Positions 45,044-55,915 of a DNA stretch of 64,000 bases are shown here, piece by piece. The notes below the pieces were generated by a model that was given only the letters and a program-made list of their open reading frames with translations, did not search any database and was not told where the DNA came from. The stretch is taken from NCBI GenBank assembly GCA_026936325.1, contig JAPTHN010000008.1, positions 17,204,259 to 17,268,258 on the forward strand, written 5' to 3'. This DNA comes from Platynereis dumerilii (Eukaryota; Annelida; Polychaeta; Phyllodocida; Nereididae). A program made the position numbers and the translations under genes. Positions within the stretch are counted from its first letter, which is position 1. Every line of letters starts with the position of its first letter.

Positions 45044-47921
45044 CACTCAGAAAAAAAGGTTACACAAACATCCCTATGTGGTTTTTTGGCTTGTCACCAG
45101 TATAAAACCACTTCTGGTTTTTAAAAAAACCCTCTTGATGTGGATGTTTAAAAAACCACCATCTTAAAATCCACTTTGGAATGATATAAAACCTTTAGTG
45201 GTTTATCAAGAAACCTATGAAGGACTGTTCAACACCAATTTTCTGGTTGTTTATCAAACCATTTGTGGTTTATAAAATAATCAAATATTTCATTAGCTGG
45301 TTTTGTACATATTCATCTTTGGTTTTTATAGAAACCAAGTGAAGTAAATATTCACCCTTTTTAGGTTTTACAAATATCCATAACTGGATTTACATTATTC
45401 CATCATGGAGCATATATTAAACCAAAATGGGGTTTTCTAGTAATCAATTGGATAGTCTCATCATTCCCATAGGGCTTCCATAACCATATAAATGATTAAA
45501 ATAAAACTTTAGCTGGTTTGCTGGAAAACCATGATAAGACTTTCAAATATCCAGGTATGATTTTTTTACCTCACCATTGGTGTTTCGTACAAAAAAAAAT
45601 TTCTGGTTTATTGACAAATTTCATCTTTCCTTTTTCTGTATATTTTGAGCACACAGGAGTAAAATACATCCAAGCAGAAAGAAAATAGAAAGCCATTTGA
45701 CTTTATTTATTCATATAATTTCATAATCTATTTATAGAACTTCAAACAAGAAGAAAATAAAATTAGCATGCATAAAAAAATATTAAAAAATGTAGGAAGA
45801 AACAACAAGTGTATAACTAATATTCATATTTTCAAATATAAACACTAGGAAACCACAAAACACATAAAAAACAAATGAAATACATATTTTCATATTTCGA
45901 TATACTCATGCTGATATAATTAATTTTTTGATGTTATAGTCCATGAAGAATGCAATGTAGTAGTCCATAAACGTGAAAATGTTCTTCTAAATGTTGGTGA
46001 ACACCGGATGTCGCACACCCGGTAACAAGCATGATGGTCGCTGACGTGTGTCCAATGGGCTTTGAGATGGACCACGATTGTTCAAGGTTTGCACTTGGTT
46101 TCCTGAAAATACAAGCAATCACCATGTTACTGTTCATAAGTTCATAAGTATAATATTATGCAGTGTCTATTGCATTGGTTTCATGAACAGATTGAAACAA
46201 TGAGTTGTGTTTGTGTTTTACACCTCTGCAGCACCTTATTGGGCTATATCGTTTGAAACAATGAGTTTTAACTTCTTGTCTGATTCTGAAACACTCTTCA
46301 CAACATTTCATAATTTTGGCCATATACAGTAGTTTTAATTTGAAATTGACTCAATTTTATGGCATATTTTATGACAGTCAATCCTTTGGTTTCATTATAA
46401 TCTCTTTAAAGCTAGGAAAGAGAGCTCAAATACAAAACAGCTCTGTCATTTTCTCATGATGATATGTGCATCTTTGCTAGCTATGCAAAAAAAGGTAAAC
46501 TGAGAATTTGTGACCTCTGATGCCCTTCATTTAAGGATTAAGAGAAAGATAACATTACACAGTGAACAGAAACAGAGACCCACCTTTTCACTCGTCTGCC
46601 TCAAGGGCGTCACCAATCCGGGTCTGAGAAGAGTTTTTTCAGGGATGATTCTTGAGACCTGTCCAGAGCTGTCCAGGTGATAAGCTCATCCAGTTCCACT
46701 GGTTGGATGAGCTTAAATTCACGTAAAAGCTGAAATATAAATAATTAAATAGTCAGGCACACTCTATTGAAATAAGGGAATACAATTCTTACTATGTATT
46801 AAAATAACCTGACGTCAGACAGATGTCAAGACAATTTCTGTGACATCAGCTGATGTCTCCCTGCAGGGAAAGGAATGAAATTATGTGTTATAAGCTACCT
46901 TGGAAAATAGCCCATGATAATAATCATTTATACAGCTTTGCTGTCATATACCCTATCTTTTTTTTAGATGGTTAGATAAGAGTAATATTATGTATCAAAT
47001 TACACCGAATGTCCTATTTAAGTTATCCATATTCAAAGGCGAATAGTGAATACTTTATTACCTAAATATCATGAGTCTTGTATGATAGACTATAAATATG
47101 AAGCATTGGCCAATGAAATATATGATTAAATAACATCATGTACAGTACACATCACGAACTGTAAAGATCTACTTGTAGCTTTAAATGTCAATTATAAAAA
47201 TTGTTTCCATTGTGATTTCTGGATGATGATCAAAAACCATATAATCCTTACTTCCTTAAGATAATTGATCATCAGCAACTAACAAGTTTTTAAAAATGTG
47301 CACACTCTCTGAACAAAGGCCTATGATATATACATGAAATAGAGTGACTTTTTTGTCGAATAAATGTTAGCAAATGTTCTCATGCAGCTCATAAACTAAA
47401 AGAAAATTAATCTTAAATTCCTACCTTGGAACTGATGATAAACCAGGATGTCCTTGCCTCTTCATTTAACATGTTCAATGAACAAATCAATCAGACCAGG
47501 TCACTGCACCATCAAACTGACTCTCACAAAAGGTATATAATTGTGTCTCAAGTCTGACAAAATCACCTTGTGATTAGCTTTAAACAAGCTGTAACAATGT
47601 CACACTCAAACTTGCCAGATTAAGTGTTGATATCCTCAAATGTGAAGCTGTGAACAATGTTAAAGATCAGTGAACCTGGACACATGGTGTTTTAAATATT
47701 CATTTGGTTTGCGATAAAACCATTTTAATCATTAGTGGTTTTGTAAATATCCAAGTGTTTTTTTTATAAAACCCAAATAAACCAGTGTTAACCAAACCGG
47801 TTTTTAAATGATTCATTTGATTTTTTAACAAACCATAATTAACCCATTTTATCCATTTGGTTGTTTATACATTCAAATGATTATGTAGAAAACCCCAAAA
47901 AACCTAGTTTTTTTCTGTGTG
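45044..47921. mobile_element. 2.9-kb TIR element with subterminal GGTTTT/AAACC arrays
   Basis: Inverted ends CACTCAGAAAAAAAGG / CACACAGAAAAAAACTAGG. The first 600 bp and last 230 bp are dense in short inverted aaaaccac...gtggtttt motifs, as expected for transposase-binding arrays. The interior holds a possible three-exon minus-strand transcript. Target duplication uncertain (CA on both sides). Confidence 0.72.
46584..47472 (-). CDS. Possible two-exon, 55-residue ORF inside the nested element
   Basis: Minus strand: exon 47472-47425 (MLNEEARTSWFIISSK, donor AAG/gtagga), exon 46729-46584 (acceptor ttatatttcag; LLREFKLIQPVELDELITWT, ALDRSQESSLKKLFSDPDW, stop; donor aaaag/gtgggt). A third acceptor (tgtattttcag, 46103) opens a further segment. 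Both junctions are phase 0 with consensus sites. No family recognised; it could be a transposase remnant, a captured host exon pair or chance. Confidence 0.35.
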
Positions 47922-48168
47922 CAGATCAATGGCTATTTGAGACATTTCTTTGATTTTATAATCATCAGATGACCTCATGTTAAAAACCAAGTGTTAGGTC
48001 CTGAATTTGAATTATCGGCAGCTGGAGCAAATGTCCCACTACTCATGAATGATTCATTCCTTCTCTTACAAGCAACATAAATGGTGAAAACTTTCTCACC
48101 AAATTCTGAACATATATGAGTGCAAAAAAGAAGACAAGTGACTGTCCTCTTTTTCTGTAGACACCCTG

Positions 48169-48345
48169 TAAAGGATAAACTGCTTCCCTAAGCCTTGATT
48201 CCAGTAGTGCCCTTGAAGAAGTAGTTTATGTCTTCACTTTCTCGATTGCACCCAGTACATGACAACCTCCATTAGTGAACACTTGAGATTTAATTGAGAG
48301 ATCGTCCTCTCAAAATCCCATTAGTGAAACTGCACTCTAGCAAGA
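48169..48345 (+). repeat. Segmental copy III, CACCTGAGACTGAG-type module
   Basis: cctccattagtgaacacttg, agatttaattgagagatcgt and cccattagtgaaactgcac match 35100-35165; preceded by agccttgattccagtagtgc, which repeats 44218-44235. Confidence 0.7.
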
Positions 48346-49290
48346 ATAGAACAAGATGTCCAGTCAGTCATTCGCACATTACGTTTTATTTTTTATTTTT
48401 ATGCAATGTTCCTGCTCTTCACTTATATGATCTTGTACTTAAGTGTCCTGTTTAAGCTGTTTTTATCGTAAACCAGTAATTTACCTGTAGATTGAAGGGG
48501 TAGAGATTAGATGAGGATGAAAGAAAATACATGTACATGTTAGACCAGTTCTTAGACCAGTTCCTCTTCCCTGATGTACATTATAATTAGATAATAGGCT
48601 TAGTATAGGTACATAAGCTATAGAAAGATAGATTGATAGACAGATGGACTGATTGTTTTAGTGTGATTGATTGAAGCATACATTCATTGATGCAGTGCAA
48701 AATGATGAAGACAGGTTTCAGGAAATGTAGTTTGGTTGTAGGGCATAAAAGATATATAAATTCCCCTGTATAAATGTCTATAGTACTGAAATGAAAGTTT
48801 GATTGTTTGATACAATCATGAAGCATGTGTGGAAAATCTTTTTTTGAGCCCATGGACCATGGCAGCAACTTAGTACTGCCTTAGCACATTTGAGTATGGC
48901 ATTTGTCATGTAACTGTGACTTATGCAGATCTTTTGCTTGCCCAGGCTTTAGATATAGCAAGAAAAAAACGACAGGGGCGACTCAGTACTGGATTGCAGT
49001 GGCACTACATGTTATAAAAGGAATGGCAGAGCTGTTAGATTGGCTGCTGAGCAAAAAAAGGAATTTATATCAGTTAGGAGGTGTAGAAGAGCTTGATTGA
49101 CCTGAAAAGGGGAGAGTTCCCCTTTACAGAGCTCAGAAAAATTCAGAGGTAATTAGAAGATCAGACAGTAAGTATAACTTGAGATGAATCCTGCATGCAA
49201 TCATTTTAATAGTATAGAGATAGAGTAGCTTCTCATGGAAAATGGTCAATTAATTTGTGTTACGCGCATAATGGACATGTGTTGCTGGTC
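48346..49290. other. Unassigned sequence
   Basis: No gene or clear element. Small gattgattg/gatagattgataga low-complexity stretch near 48625-48680. Confidence 0.4.
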
Positions 49291-49299
49291 TCTGTACGC

Positions 49300-49710
49300 A
49301 CACTTTTCTGAGAATAGTGCAAGACAGTCATCAATTCAGCAGAGTTGCGTCCTGATAACCACCCAAGACCGCACTCATATAACCTTCCTCAAAATTACCC
49401 TCTGAGACTGATCCAGCTAATGAGCCCACAAACTATTGTGACCCAGGTTATTAGCCTGATTACATATCAGTGATTATCTGGCATGTCACTAATTGAAGAT
49501 TGGTATACAGATTCCTCATTATGGTAAGGGAGTACCCAAATGACAATCAGGAGGGTAAATCCGTTTTCTTGCGCTAAAGATAACTGGGATTACCCCATAC
49601 CGCACACGAGTGGCACGGTGGATTGATGATGGGTCTGTAAATTTCAGCTAATGAAGCTTTAAGCTTCCCGTAAGTGACTCCTATTACCATATTCCGGTAA
49701 TTAGCCTGTA
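49300..49710 (+). repeat. Module 'cacacttttctgagaagagtgc', copy III
   Basis: Collinear with 36115-36550: ttttctgagaatagtgcaag, aatgagcccacaaac, cctcattatggtaagggagt, aactgggattaccccatacc, gatgatgggtctgtaaattt. Confidence 0.8.
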
Positions 49711-50121
49711 AACCAGTGCATTTTTTAACATAGTAACTTGGGGACTAAATAGTCTACCAGTGGACAGACTTGGTCCCCCAGTCATTAATAAATTGGAATC
49801 CCTAAGAGAACAACTTTTTAAGAGACTCGTCAAGCTACATTTGGTGATCTTAATTTGTCGTTCTTGGATGCATTTAAGACCGAGGTTCTTCAGATCAATA
49901 TAAAAAATATTCTTTATTGTCGTTACTCTACTTTTCTGAACCTCCCCTAAATTACCCAGTAACAGCTCTGAGAGTGCTCCCAATAATGATGCTATACCAA
50001 CCTGACTGCAGTCTATCTCTGGCTTGCTGCCATTTGCAGATTGGTTTAGAGGACCAATGGTATTCATGACCAGCGCATGTTCATGCCTCAACAAGAAAAA
50101 ACTATTTTGAACCAAGATCAT
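49684..50121 (-). other. 145-codon ORF, unrecognised
   Basis: Longest non-LINE ORF in the array on the minus strand (MILVQNSFFLLRHEHALVMN..., ...GIASLLGALSELLLGNLGEV...). No motif, signal peptide or splice support that I can name; its 3' end runs into the duplicated module. Possibly part of an unidentified retroposed sequence, more likely chance. Confidence 0.2.
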
Positions 50122-50219
50122 CTGAAATGGTCAGACAGGAATTATTTCTTCAGAAGAACATTAAATGTGTCAGACAATGGAACGATAGTAAGAAAAATAA
50201 TCCGGAATATAGTGGGATG

Positions 50220-50660
50220 AATCCCTTCGAAGCAATTAAAGCGCGAGCCTCCTTTTGAATCTTCCTTTCAATCTCTCTTTCAGTCTGGCTTTCAGGAGTG
50301 CATTACAACAAGAAGTAAGACAGACACAAGTCTTCTCAGTTTCTTTTTAGTCCATATCACTCTTTTCCACTCAAAGTCCATGTTGTTACAAAAGCACATT
50401 TTGGGAGCAAAATATGCTTAAAAGCAAAATAATTACGTAATGAAAGGTTGCATTGTAGTTGCTCCCCGAGAGGGAAATAGTATAGTAAAGAATATTTGCC
50501 CTTCCTGCTGGAAGTTCGTCTGCGCCTCCGAGCCTGCATTTCAGGATTCATTCAGGAAGCATTTCACATACACCTATTACATCGCATCTTCCATTAGTTA
50601 ACACCTGAGGCTGAGATATTATCCTGAAATCTCATTAGTGACACTGCACTCACAACTGAA
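50220..50660 (+). repeat. Module 'ctctctttcagtctggctttcagg', copy a
   Basis: cctttcaatctctctttcag, caagaagtaagacagacaca and ttttgggagcaaaatatgct recur at 52680-52880 and 53355-53600; then taacacctgaggctgagata and ctcattagtgacactgcact. Confidence 0.75.
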
Positions 50661-51184
50661 TTGGGGGAAAAAGTCATTTCAAGTCACTGACATCTCTTAG
50701 TTTTCTTTTCACAGCAGAGGAAAGAGATGTGAGTACTTTTAGTTTGTTGCCACATTCATGTGTTGTTGGTGATCCAATGAGGGTAATAGCAAATTGCGAA
50801 AATTCACTTTTGAAATTAAATAATGAGAAGAGGTATGCTTGATAATGAAATCATTATATTATGGTATTTATAAATGATCAAAGATTGCTTTTAATCTCTT
50901 CAGCGATGTCAATGTTTATACTAAAAACACATGCTGCATTTTACTCAACCACTATGTATATACAGGGCCTTTGATGTCTGAATAAATTACTTTTTACTAA
51001 TTTATAAAACACGATGCCAGATAAAAGCGATAACGTGTTTCTGCAGAACATTTTATGAAACAAAATAATAGTTTTGTCTGCTGCTATGGAAACTCTGTGA
51101 ATTTTTCGAACAATTTGAAATGTCAAATAACATGCATGGACTTCGCATCACACGAAGAATTGGCACGTGTTGCCTGTCTAGACA

Positions 51185-51605
51185 GTTTCACTTTTCTGAG
51201 AAGAGTGCAAGACAATCATCATACTTACCTTTTCATAACCACCCACGCCTGCTGCCAGCACTGCACTGCTGCAACCTTCTTCTAAATTACCGTCTCAGAC
51301 TGATCCGATTAACAAGGAGAACTACAAATTACCTGTGATTCCCACTATAAGTCTGATTGCATATTAGTGATTTCCTGGCTTGTCCCTGATTGACAATTGG
51401 TATATATAGATTAATCTGCAAGGTTAGGGGGTACCTGAATAACAATCAGCAAAGTTATCTTGTTCAAATGATAACAGAGATTGTGTCATACCTCACGGTA
51501 GTGGCATTGTGGATTAAAATGATGGGTCTGAAACTTTTGGCTAAAGAAGTTTTCCATAAATTACTGTTATTACCATTTTCCTGTAATTGGCTTGCAAATT
51601 GATTA
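51185..51605 (+). repeat. Module 'cacacttttctgagaagagtgc', copy IV
   Basis: cttttctgagaagagtgcaa, gacaatcatc, gattgcatattagtgatttc, taacaatcagcaaagttatc and gtggattaaaatgatgggtc match 36.1 and 49.3 kb. Confidence 0.75.
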
Positions 51606-51609
51606 GCTC

Positions 51610-52675
51610 TTATTATTGCCTGAAGGTTTTATCCTGTCTGGCAGTGATTATAAATTTGTATGTAGAAATGGGTAAGAAGAATCTTGTGACATGATATTCT
51701 CATGACATGTCACTATATAGCTTGGAACTGTATGAAAACTTCAAAATGTCAGATAACATGCATTTTGTGTCACATCCAGAATGGACATGTGTTGTTAAGC
51801 AATAGCTGTGCAGACAGTCAGATGGTTTTATTTATTTCATGCGATAGGCCTATATATTGCATAGTATCATAATTGTGTTAAGGCAGATTTCACGAAAAGT
51901 GCTCTCAGACGGTACCTAAACTTTCCAACCCTTTTGTTATCTCTCTGTTGCTCTGAAGCAAGTAAACCTATTATTAAGTACATCTCTGAGCTTATGAATA
52001 AACATCAATAAAATAATACTCAAATATGTAGCTTTTTGCTCTTAAATAAATAATTTTTTTTTTTTATAAATCAAGAGGACAATTTTGGACGACCAAACTT
52101 ACTGGTGATCAGACATGCTTACGTTGGCACTCTGTGGAATCTGCTAAAACCAATTCAGGAAAATGTACTGATGTGTGATTGATAAAACACATCTTGAAAA
52201 TTATTTTTGAACCTTTTTTAATTGTGTTGGTCATTATAAAACTTGAAAAAAATGCAAAATTAAAAAAGACTGCTAATGTAACTCGATTCCGTCACAGGAC
52301 ACTGAGGTTATATTAGCAACATTTGCATGGGAATTTTTCTTTGTTCTTGCTACTTATGCAAATTTCAAACGTTCTAAAATTTTATTAAAAAACATGTGCC
52401 TTATTTGCCTATGTACATGACCAAAAACATAAATGTCAGCGTGTGGTAGCTGCTTTTTTATTGCTAATGTAACTGCAATTTTGCACCAGTCCATTTCATG
52501 GTGTTACATTAGCAGAATTTGTCTATATAAATTACTTTAACAAACGCATGATTAGATGTCAATTTTTTTCTGAACTGAATGCCACTATAGGGTGGTACCG
52601 TGCTGGTGATTTCTTTTATATTTCCATAGTATCAGCATAAAAAATTCCGTCCTCCGTTATTTAACACTGTTACTT
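51610..52675. other. Unassigned AT-rich sequence
   Basis: Contains a segment with repeated tgctaatgtaact / gttacattagcagaattt phrases (52270-52520) in both orientations, possibly a decayed foldback element. No gene. Confidence 0.4.
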
Positions 52676-53610
52676 TAGCACAAGAGCCTCCATTTGAATC
52701 TTTCTTTCAGCCTGGCTTTCATGAAGTACAATGCCAAGAAGTAAGGCAGACACGTTCTTCTGAGTTTCCATTTTGTCCTTATCACTTCCCATGTCGCAGG
52801 AGTTGTTTTCACAAAAGGACATTTTTGGAGTGAAATACATGTATGCTCAGGCTAAGTTCACTTGTCTTTTTAAGGGGAAGCATTTTACGAAAAATCCATC
52901 TACGTTTCTTTTTTCTTTTTTGGATTTGTAATGGTTTTGTCTGCTATTAAATCTGTCAGAAGATTGCTAGACAAACCACCACTATCATAATCTTGACAAT
53001 GTTATGTAATTAATGAGCTTTGACCGGCGATGAAAATAGTGATGAAGAAATTAAGTAGCACAGTAAACTTATAGAAGGTGATATGTTTGATTTAACTTTC
53101 ACTAATTTATTGCTGATACATCTCACTACATCAAGCATTTGATAAGGTGGTGAATCACTGGTGAGCAATGACCATTAGACATTCCGAGGAGAGGGCAAGG
53201 AATTTTAGGGTGTTATTACTTGTTTCCCTCATGCACCTTTCTGCCTTTCTTGTTGGCCTTCGGAGATGAGGCCTAGAAGATAGGCCATACAAAGGAATAA
53301 ATACAATGAAAATATTTCTCGGAAGACAGTGGGTTATCTTTGAAAGATTCCGTCGAAGTAATCACAGCAAGAGCCACTTTTTGAATCCTACAATCAATCT
53401 CTCTTTCAGTCTGGCTTTCAGGAATGCATTACACCAAGAAGTAAGGCAGACACATACTTCAGAGTTTCCTTTTTGTCCTTATCACTTTCCGTCGCACAGG
53501 AGTTTTTTTTTTTTACAAAAGGCCTTTTTGGGAGTGAAATATGCTCAGGCTAAGTTCACTTATCTTTTTATGGTGAAGCATTCTACGAAAAACCCAGGTG
53601 CAGTGACATC
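52676..53610 (+). repeat. Module 'ctctctttcagtctggctttcagg', copies b and c
   Basis: Two further direct copies (52680-52900; 53355-53600) sharing tcagtctggctttcaggaat-type, agaagtaaggcagacaca and tgctcaggctaagttcactt. Direct repeats about 675 bp apart. Confidence 0.75.
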
Positions 53611-53976
53611 AGCATGTCAGATATAATTTGGGGTTCTACACGTTTGTAACTCCTGAATGTTAAGAAATGTGCAGATATGCCAATGGTCAACTTATAACCA
53701 AAAGACCTAGACAAAAAAGTATATAACTGAGATTTTGCAATTTGCGCTGATACGCCTCCATACATTGTACTTCACAGGTATCGATATACACTGTAAACTG
53801 GCATTTGAAAATGTGTTGTTCAGCTATTAGTGATAGGCCTACTCTGTCAATTATCTGGATGAAGGTTGGAATCCAGGCTACAGTTCAAGTCAGCCTGTGA
53901 AATTGTAGGGTGTGTCAACATGACAAACGTCCTCCAACGAAATGGCCATTGATTGAATTTGAAGTTACTCGAGAGA

Positions 53977-54010
53977 ACTAAACAGTTCAACAAAAATAAG
54001 TCCCCCTTTA
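53977..54010 (+). repeat. Possible Tc1 terminal inverted repeat
   Basis: TAAACAGTTCAACAAAAATA followed by agtccccctt resembles the Tc1-like end at 27490 (tacagttgaggacaaaag...tagcccccct). It probably marks the 3' end of the transposase relic to its right. No partner end was found. Confidence 0.35.
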
Positions 54011-54394
54011 GAAAAACTTAAATATTTTTCGAAATACTGATCTGATTTTCTTGAAATTTTTTGAGTGTATAAACTGGCATATTGACGCAAAATGAGTGAA
54101 ATCGTAGCTTGATGACATAATTTTTGCCCACATGAGAAAGTCGCGAGTGAGACTAGCCTTTTTTAAAAATGTTTGGTTGTGTCTGCTGACACATAAAATC
54201 CCAGAGAAGCAGTGGAAAATGCATTTATCAGCGAAAGAAAACCATGGAAAATTAAGAAATAATATGAGAAGTGGTATCATTCATTAATAATCCAAATTTA
54301 ACTTTATTTACTGGATGAAAGTGGGCTAATGTGGCCCAACAACAGCAAAAACATCAAATTCATGAAATCAAGGATTCTCAATCTTCAAGAACAA

Positions 54395-54614
54395 CATCAA
54401 TACTCTGTATGTCCACCATAGCTGTTGCACACCTGTTGACATCTCTTTCTCATTGAAAAAATTAGTTTCCTTATCCTCTACTGGGGTATGGCGGCCGAAT
54501 CTTCCACCAGGATGGGTCTCAAGTCAGCAAGATCATTGTCTCCTGCTTTGCAGTCACACAAGGCTTCAATTTGGTTTAGATCTGGGGAATTAGCAACCCA
54601 CTCCATCATATTGA
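54395..54614 (-). pseudogene. Tc1-like transposase C-terminal part
   Basis: The minus strand reads GINMMEWVANSPDLNQIEAL, CDCKAGDNDLADLRPILVED, then SAAIPQ-stop-RIRKLIFSMRKRCQ and QVCNSYGGHTEY. SPDLNxIE holds the third catalytic residue (Glu) and RKRCQ-GGHT-Y is the usual Tc1 C-terminus. One in-frame stop is visible. It is placed head to head with the middle part on the + strand. Confidence 0.78.
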
Positions 54615-54635
54615 TGCCCTGTGTTCATCCTCTAA

Positions 54636-54900
54636 CTGCTTATGGTGGAGGAATTGTGATGGTCTAGGGAGGGATTTAGTGCGACAGTTAGGACTGATCT
54701 TTTGGTTATTGAGGACAACCTCAATGCCAACAGGAACGTCCAGGAAGTGCTGACACCACAGGTAATGCCCTATGCTGGAGATGTTGGTGAGGGCTTTGTC
54801 CTGATGGACGACAATGCTCGTCCCCTTCGAGGCAGAGTTGTGCAACAGTTTGTCGTCAACCAGGGCATCAATAGGATATTGGGATTTCTGTTCGCAGCGA
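54636..54900 (+). pseudogene. Tc1-like transposase middle part (inverted segment)
   Basis: The + strand reads AYGGGIVMV-stop-GGI, then shifts frame to RTDLLVIEDNLNANRNVQEV, LTPQVMPYAGDVGEGF and VLMDDNARPLRGRVVQQFVV. MDDNARP holds the second catalytic Asp of the Tc1 DDE/D domain. A stop replaces Trp in VMVWGG and at least one frameshift is present. The continuation of the protein is on the opposite strand just to the left (54395-54614), so this segment is inverted relative to it. Confidence 0.78.
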
Positions 54901-55186
54901 TCCACACCTCCTCAAATTTGGTACTATCAGAAAGGAAATTTTCAGAATTTTTTGATAGTGGCCATGGTTTTATCAATTTCTTGGACCGGAGAGGTTTTAT
55001 TTTGGTTTCCATGGCAACAAGTCTGCTTTTGTCAAAATAAATTTTATAAAACTTATCATGGTGTATCATAGTTGCTGTGGAAGCAAGGCTTTCATTGATG
55101 AGTAATGTGGTGCCTTTTACTGGTCTCACTACTTTATGGGTGAAATTTTGATTTTGTAACACCAATGGTTGAAAGAGTTGCCTCAC
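54770..55186 (-). other. 139-codon ORF of uncertain origin
   Basis: Reads KVVRPVKGTTLLINESLAST, then DKSRLVAMETKIKPLRSKKL and SDSTKFEEVWIAANRNPN. It lies between the LINE fragment and the rearranged Tc1 transposase. The SDSTKF-EVW segment could be the first catalytic-Asp block of a Tc1 transposase, which would suit its position, but I cannot secure this. Its downstream part (below about 54880) is only a shadow of the + strand transposase. Confidence 0.3.
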
Positions 55187-55286
55187 CAGAATTCAGATAT
55201 TTATAATTTTTTAAGTTATACAGTTAAATTGTAGCTCTCTAAAAGAAAATAAGAACACGAACTAACAAAATCTGAGAAATCGTCTC

Positions 55287-55676
55287 CTAAAGTGTTGCCA
55301 TGGTAACAAGAAAGAGATGGAAAATCAAAAATTCAGCAATAAGATAAATGTCAAGATCATGTTCAGTCATATAGTCATTGACCAGACTGGTTTTATTTCT
55401 CAGAATTTGTGCATTCCAGAAACCAATACTAAGCTTATTTCCAGATTGTTGACATACAGGCTTACCATTCGCCTTTCTTTTGCCAGAAAAATGTCCAATT
55501 AGATTTGCGTTAGAGTATCGAGGAATTCTATTTGTGGTAGCAGGCTTATTAGATGTCACACCTTTGCTCGCCACAGAGGCCCAGGTTTTGGTCATTTCAT
55601 TTACAGGATAACTGTTACTTTTACTCAAGTGAAAACCAGAAACATTTTGGATGCTACAACGGTCATATTTATTCAT
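55287..55676 (-). pseudogene. LINE ORF2 N-terminus with start of APE endonuclease
   Basis: Starts at the ATG of the ATGA overlap. After a low-complexity linker (TWASVASKGVTSNKPATTNR) comes LSIGFWNAQILRNKTSLVND and YMTEHDLDIYLIAE, the opening strand and N-, E-bearing blocks of an APE-type endonuclease (compare NIRSL...ALTE in the other LINEs here). It breaks off after LIAE; the remainder of ORF2 is not found downstream. Confidence 0.72.
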
Positions 55677-55915
55677 ATTATCAGTAAGTCGGTCCGGGCA
55701 TTTCTAATCATTTTCTTTACTTCATCAACAGCATTATACACATTAGTGGCTTTTCCAGAGATCATTGAGCCATCTCTCTTTGGTTCAAATTCATCTTTCT
55801 TGTCTCTCTTTTTCTGTCCCCATTTACCTATGTTCACGGTCACTTCATACTTCTTACTTAGAGCAGTTATGGTTGATCCTCGGAGACCAATCACCCGGCC
55901 AATCTGGTTTCCCAC
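55673..55915 (-). CDS. KH-type RNA-binding domain, LINE ORF1 C-terminal part
   Basis: Reads GNQIGRVIGLRGSTITALSK, then KYEVTVNIGKWGQKKRDKKD, and closes SGKATNVYNAVDEVKKMI. This is the KH pattern: I-G-x-V-I-G-x-x-G GXXG loop (GLRG), a beta strand VTVNI, a charged variable loop, then an amphipathic helix after ISG-x-ATNV. In the same frame upstream, NVFVELV supplies beta strand 1. It ends IRNARTDLLII-stop, where the TGA overlaps the next ATG. An alternative reading is a host KH gene fragment, but the endonuclease ORF immediately downstream argues for a LINE. Confidence 0.62.
   Translation of the reverse strand: MGNQIGRVIGLRGSTITALSKKYEVTVNIGKWGQKKRDKKDEFEPKRDGSMISGKATNVYNAVDEVKKMIRNARTDLLII

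Larger units (their letters stand above)
44520..48168 (-). mobile_element. Decayed mariner-type element with a nested TIR element
   Basis: TA-flanked (44518-44519, 48169-48170); inverted ends CAGGGTGTCTACAGAAAAA. The minus strand carries the C-terminal part of a mariner transposase. The middle of the transposase is missing at the point where a second element (45044-47921) sits. Confidence 0.88.

Noticed and set aside
44857-45105. 82-codon + strand ORF
   Set aside because: Shadow of the mariner transposase fragment on the minus strand and crosses into the nested element.
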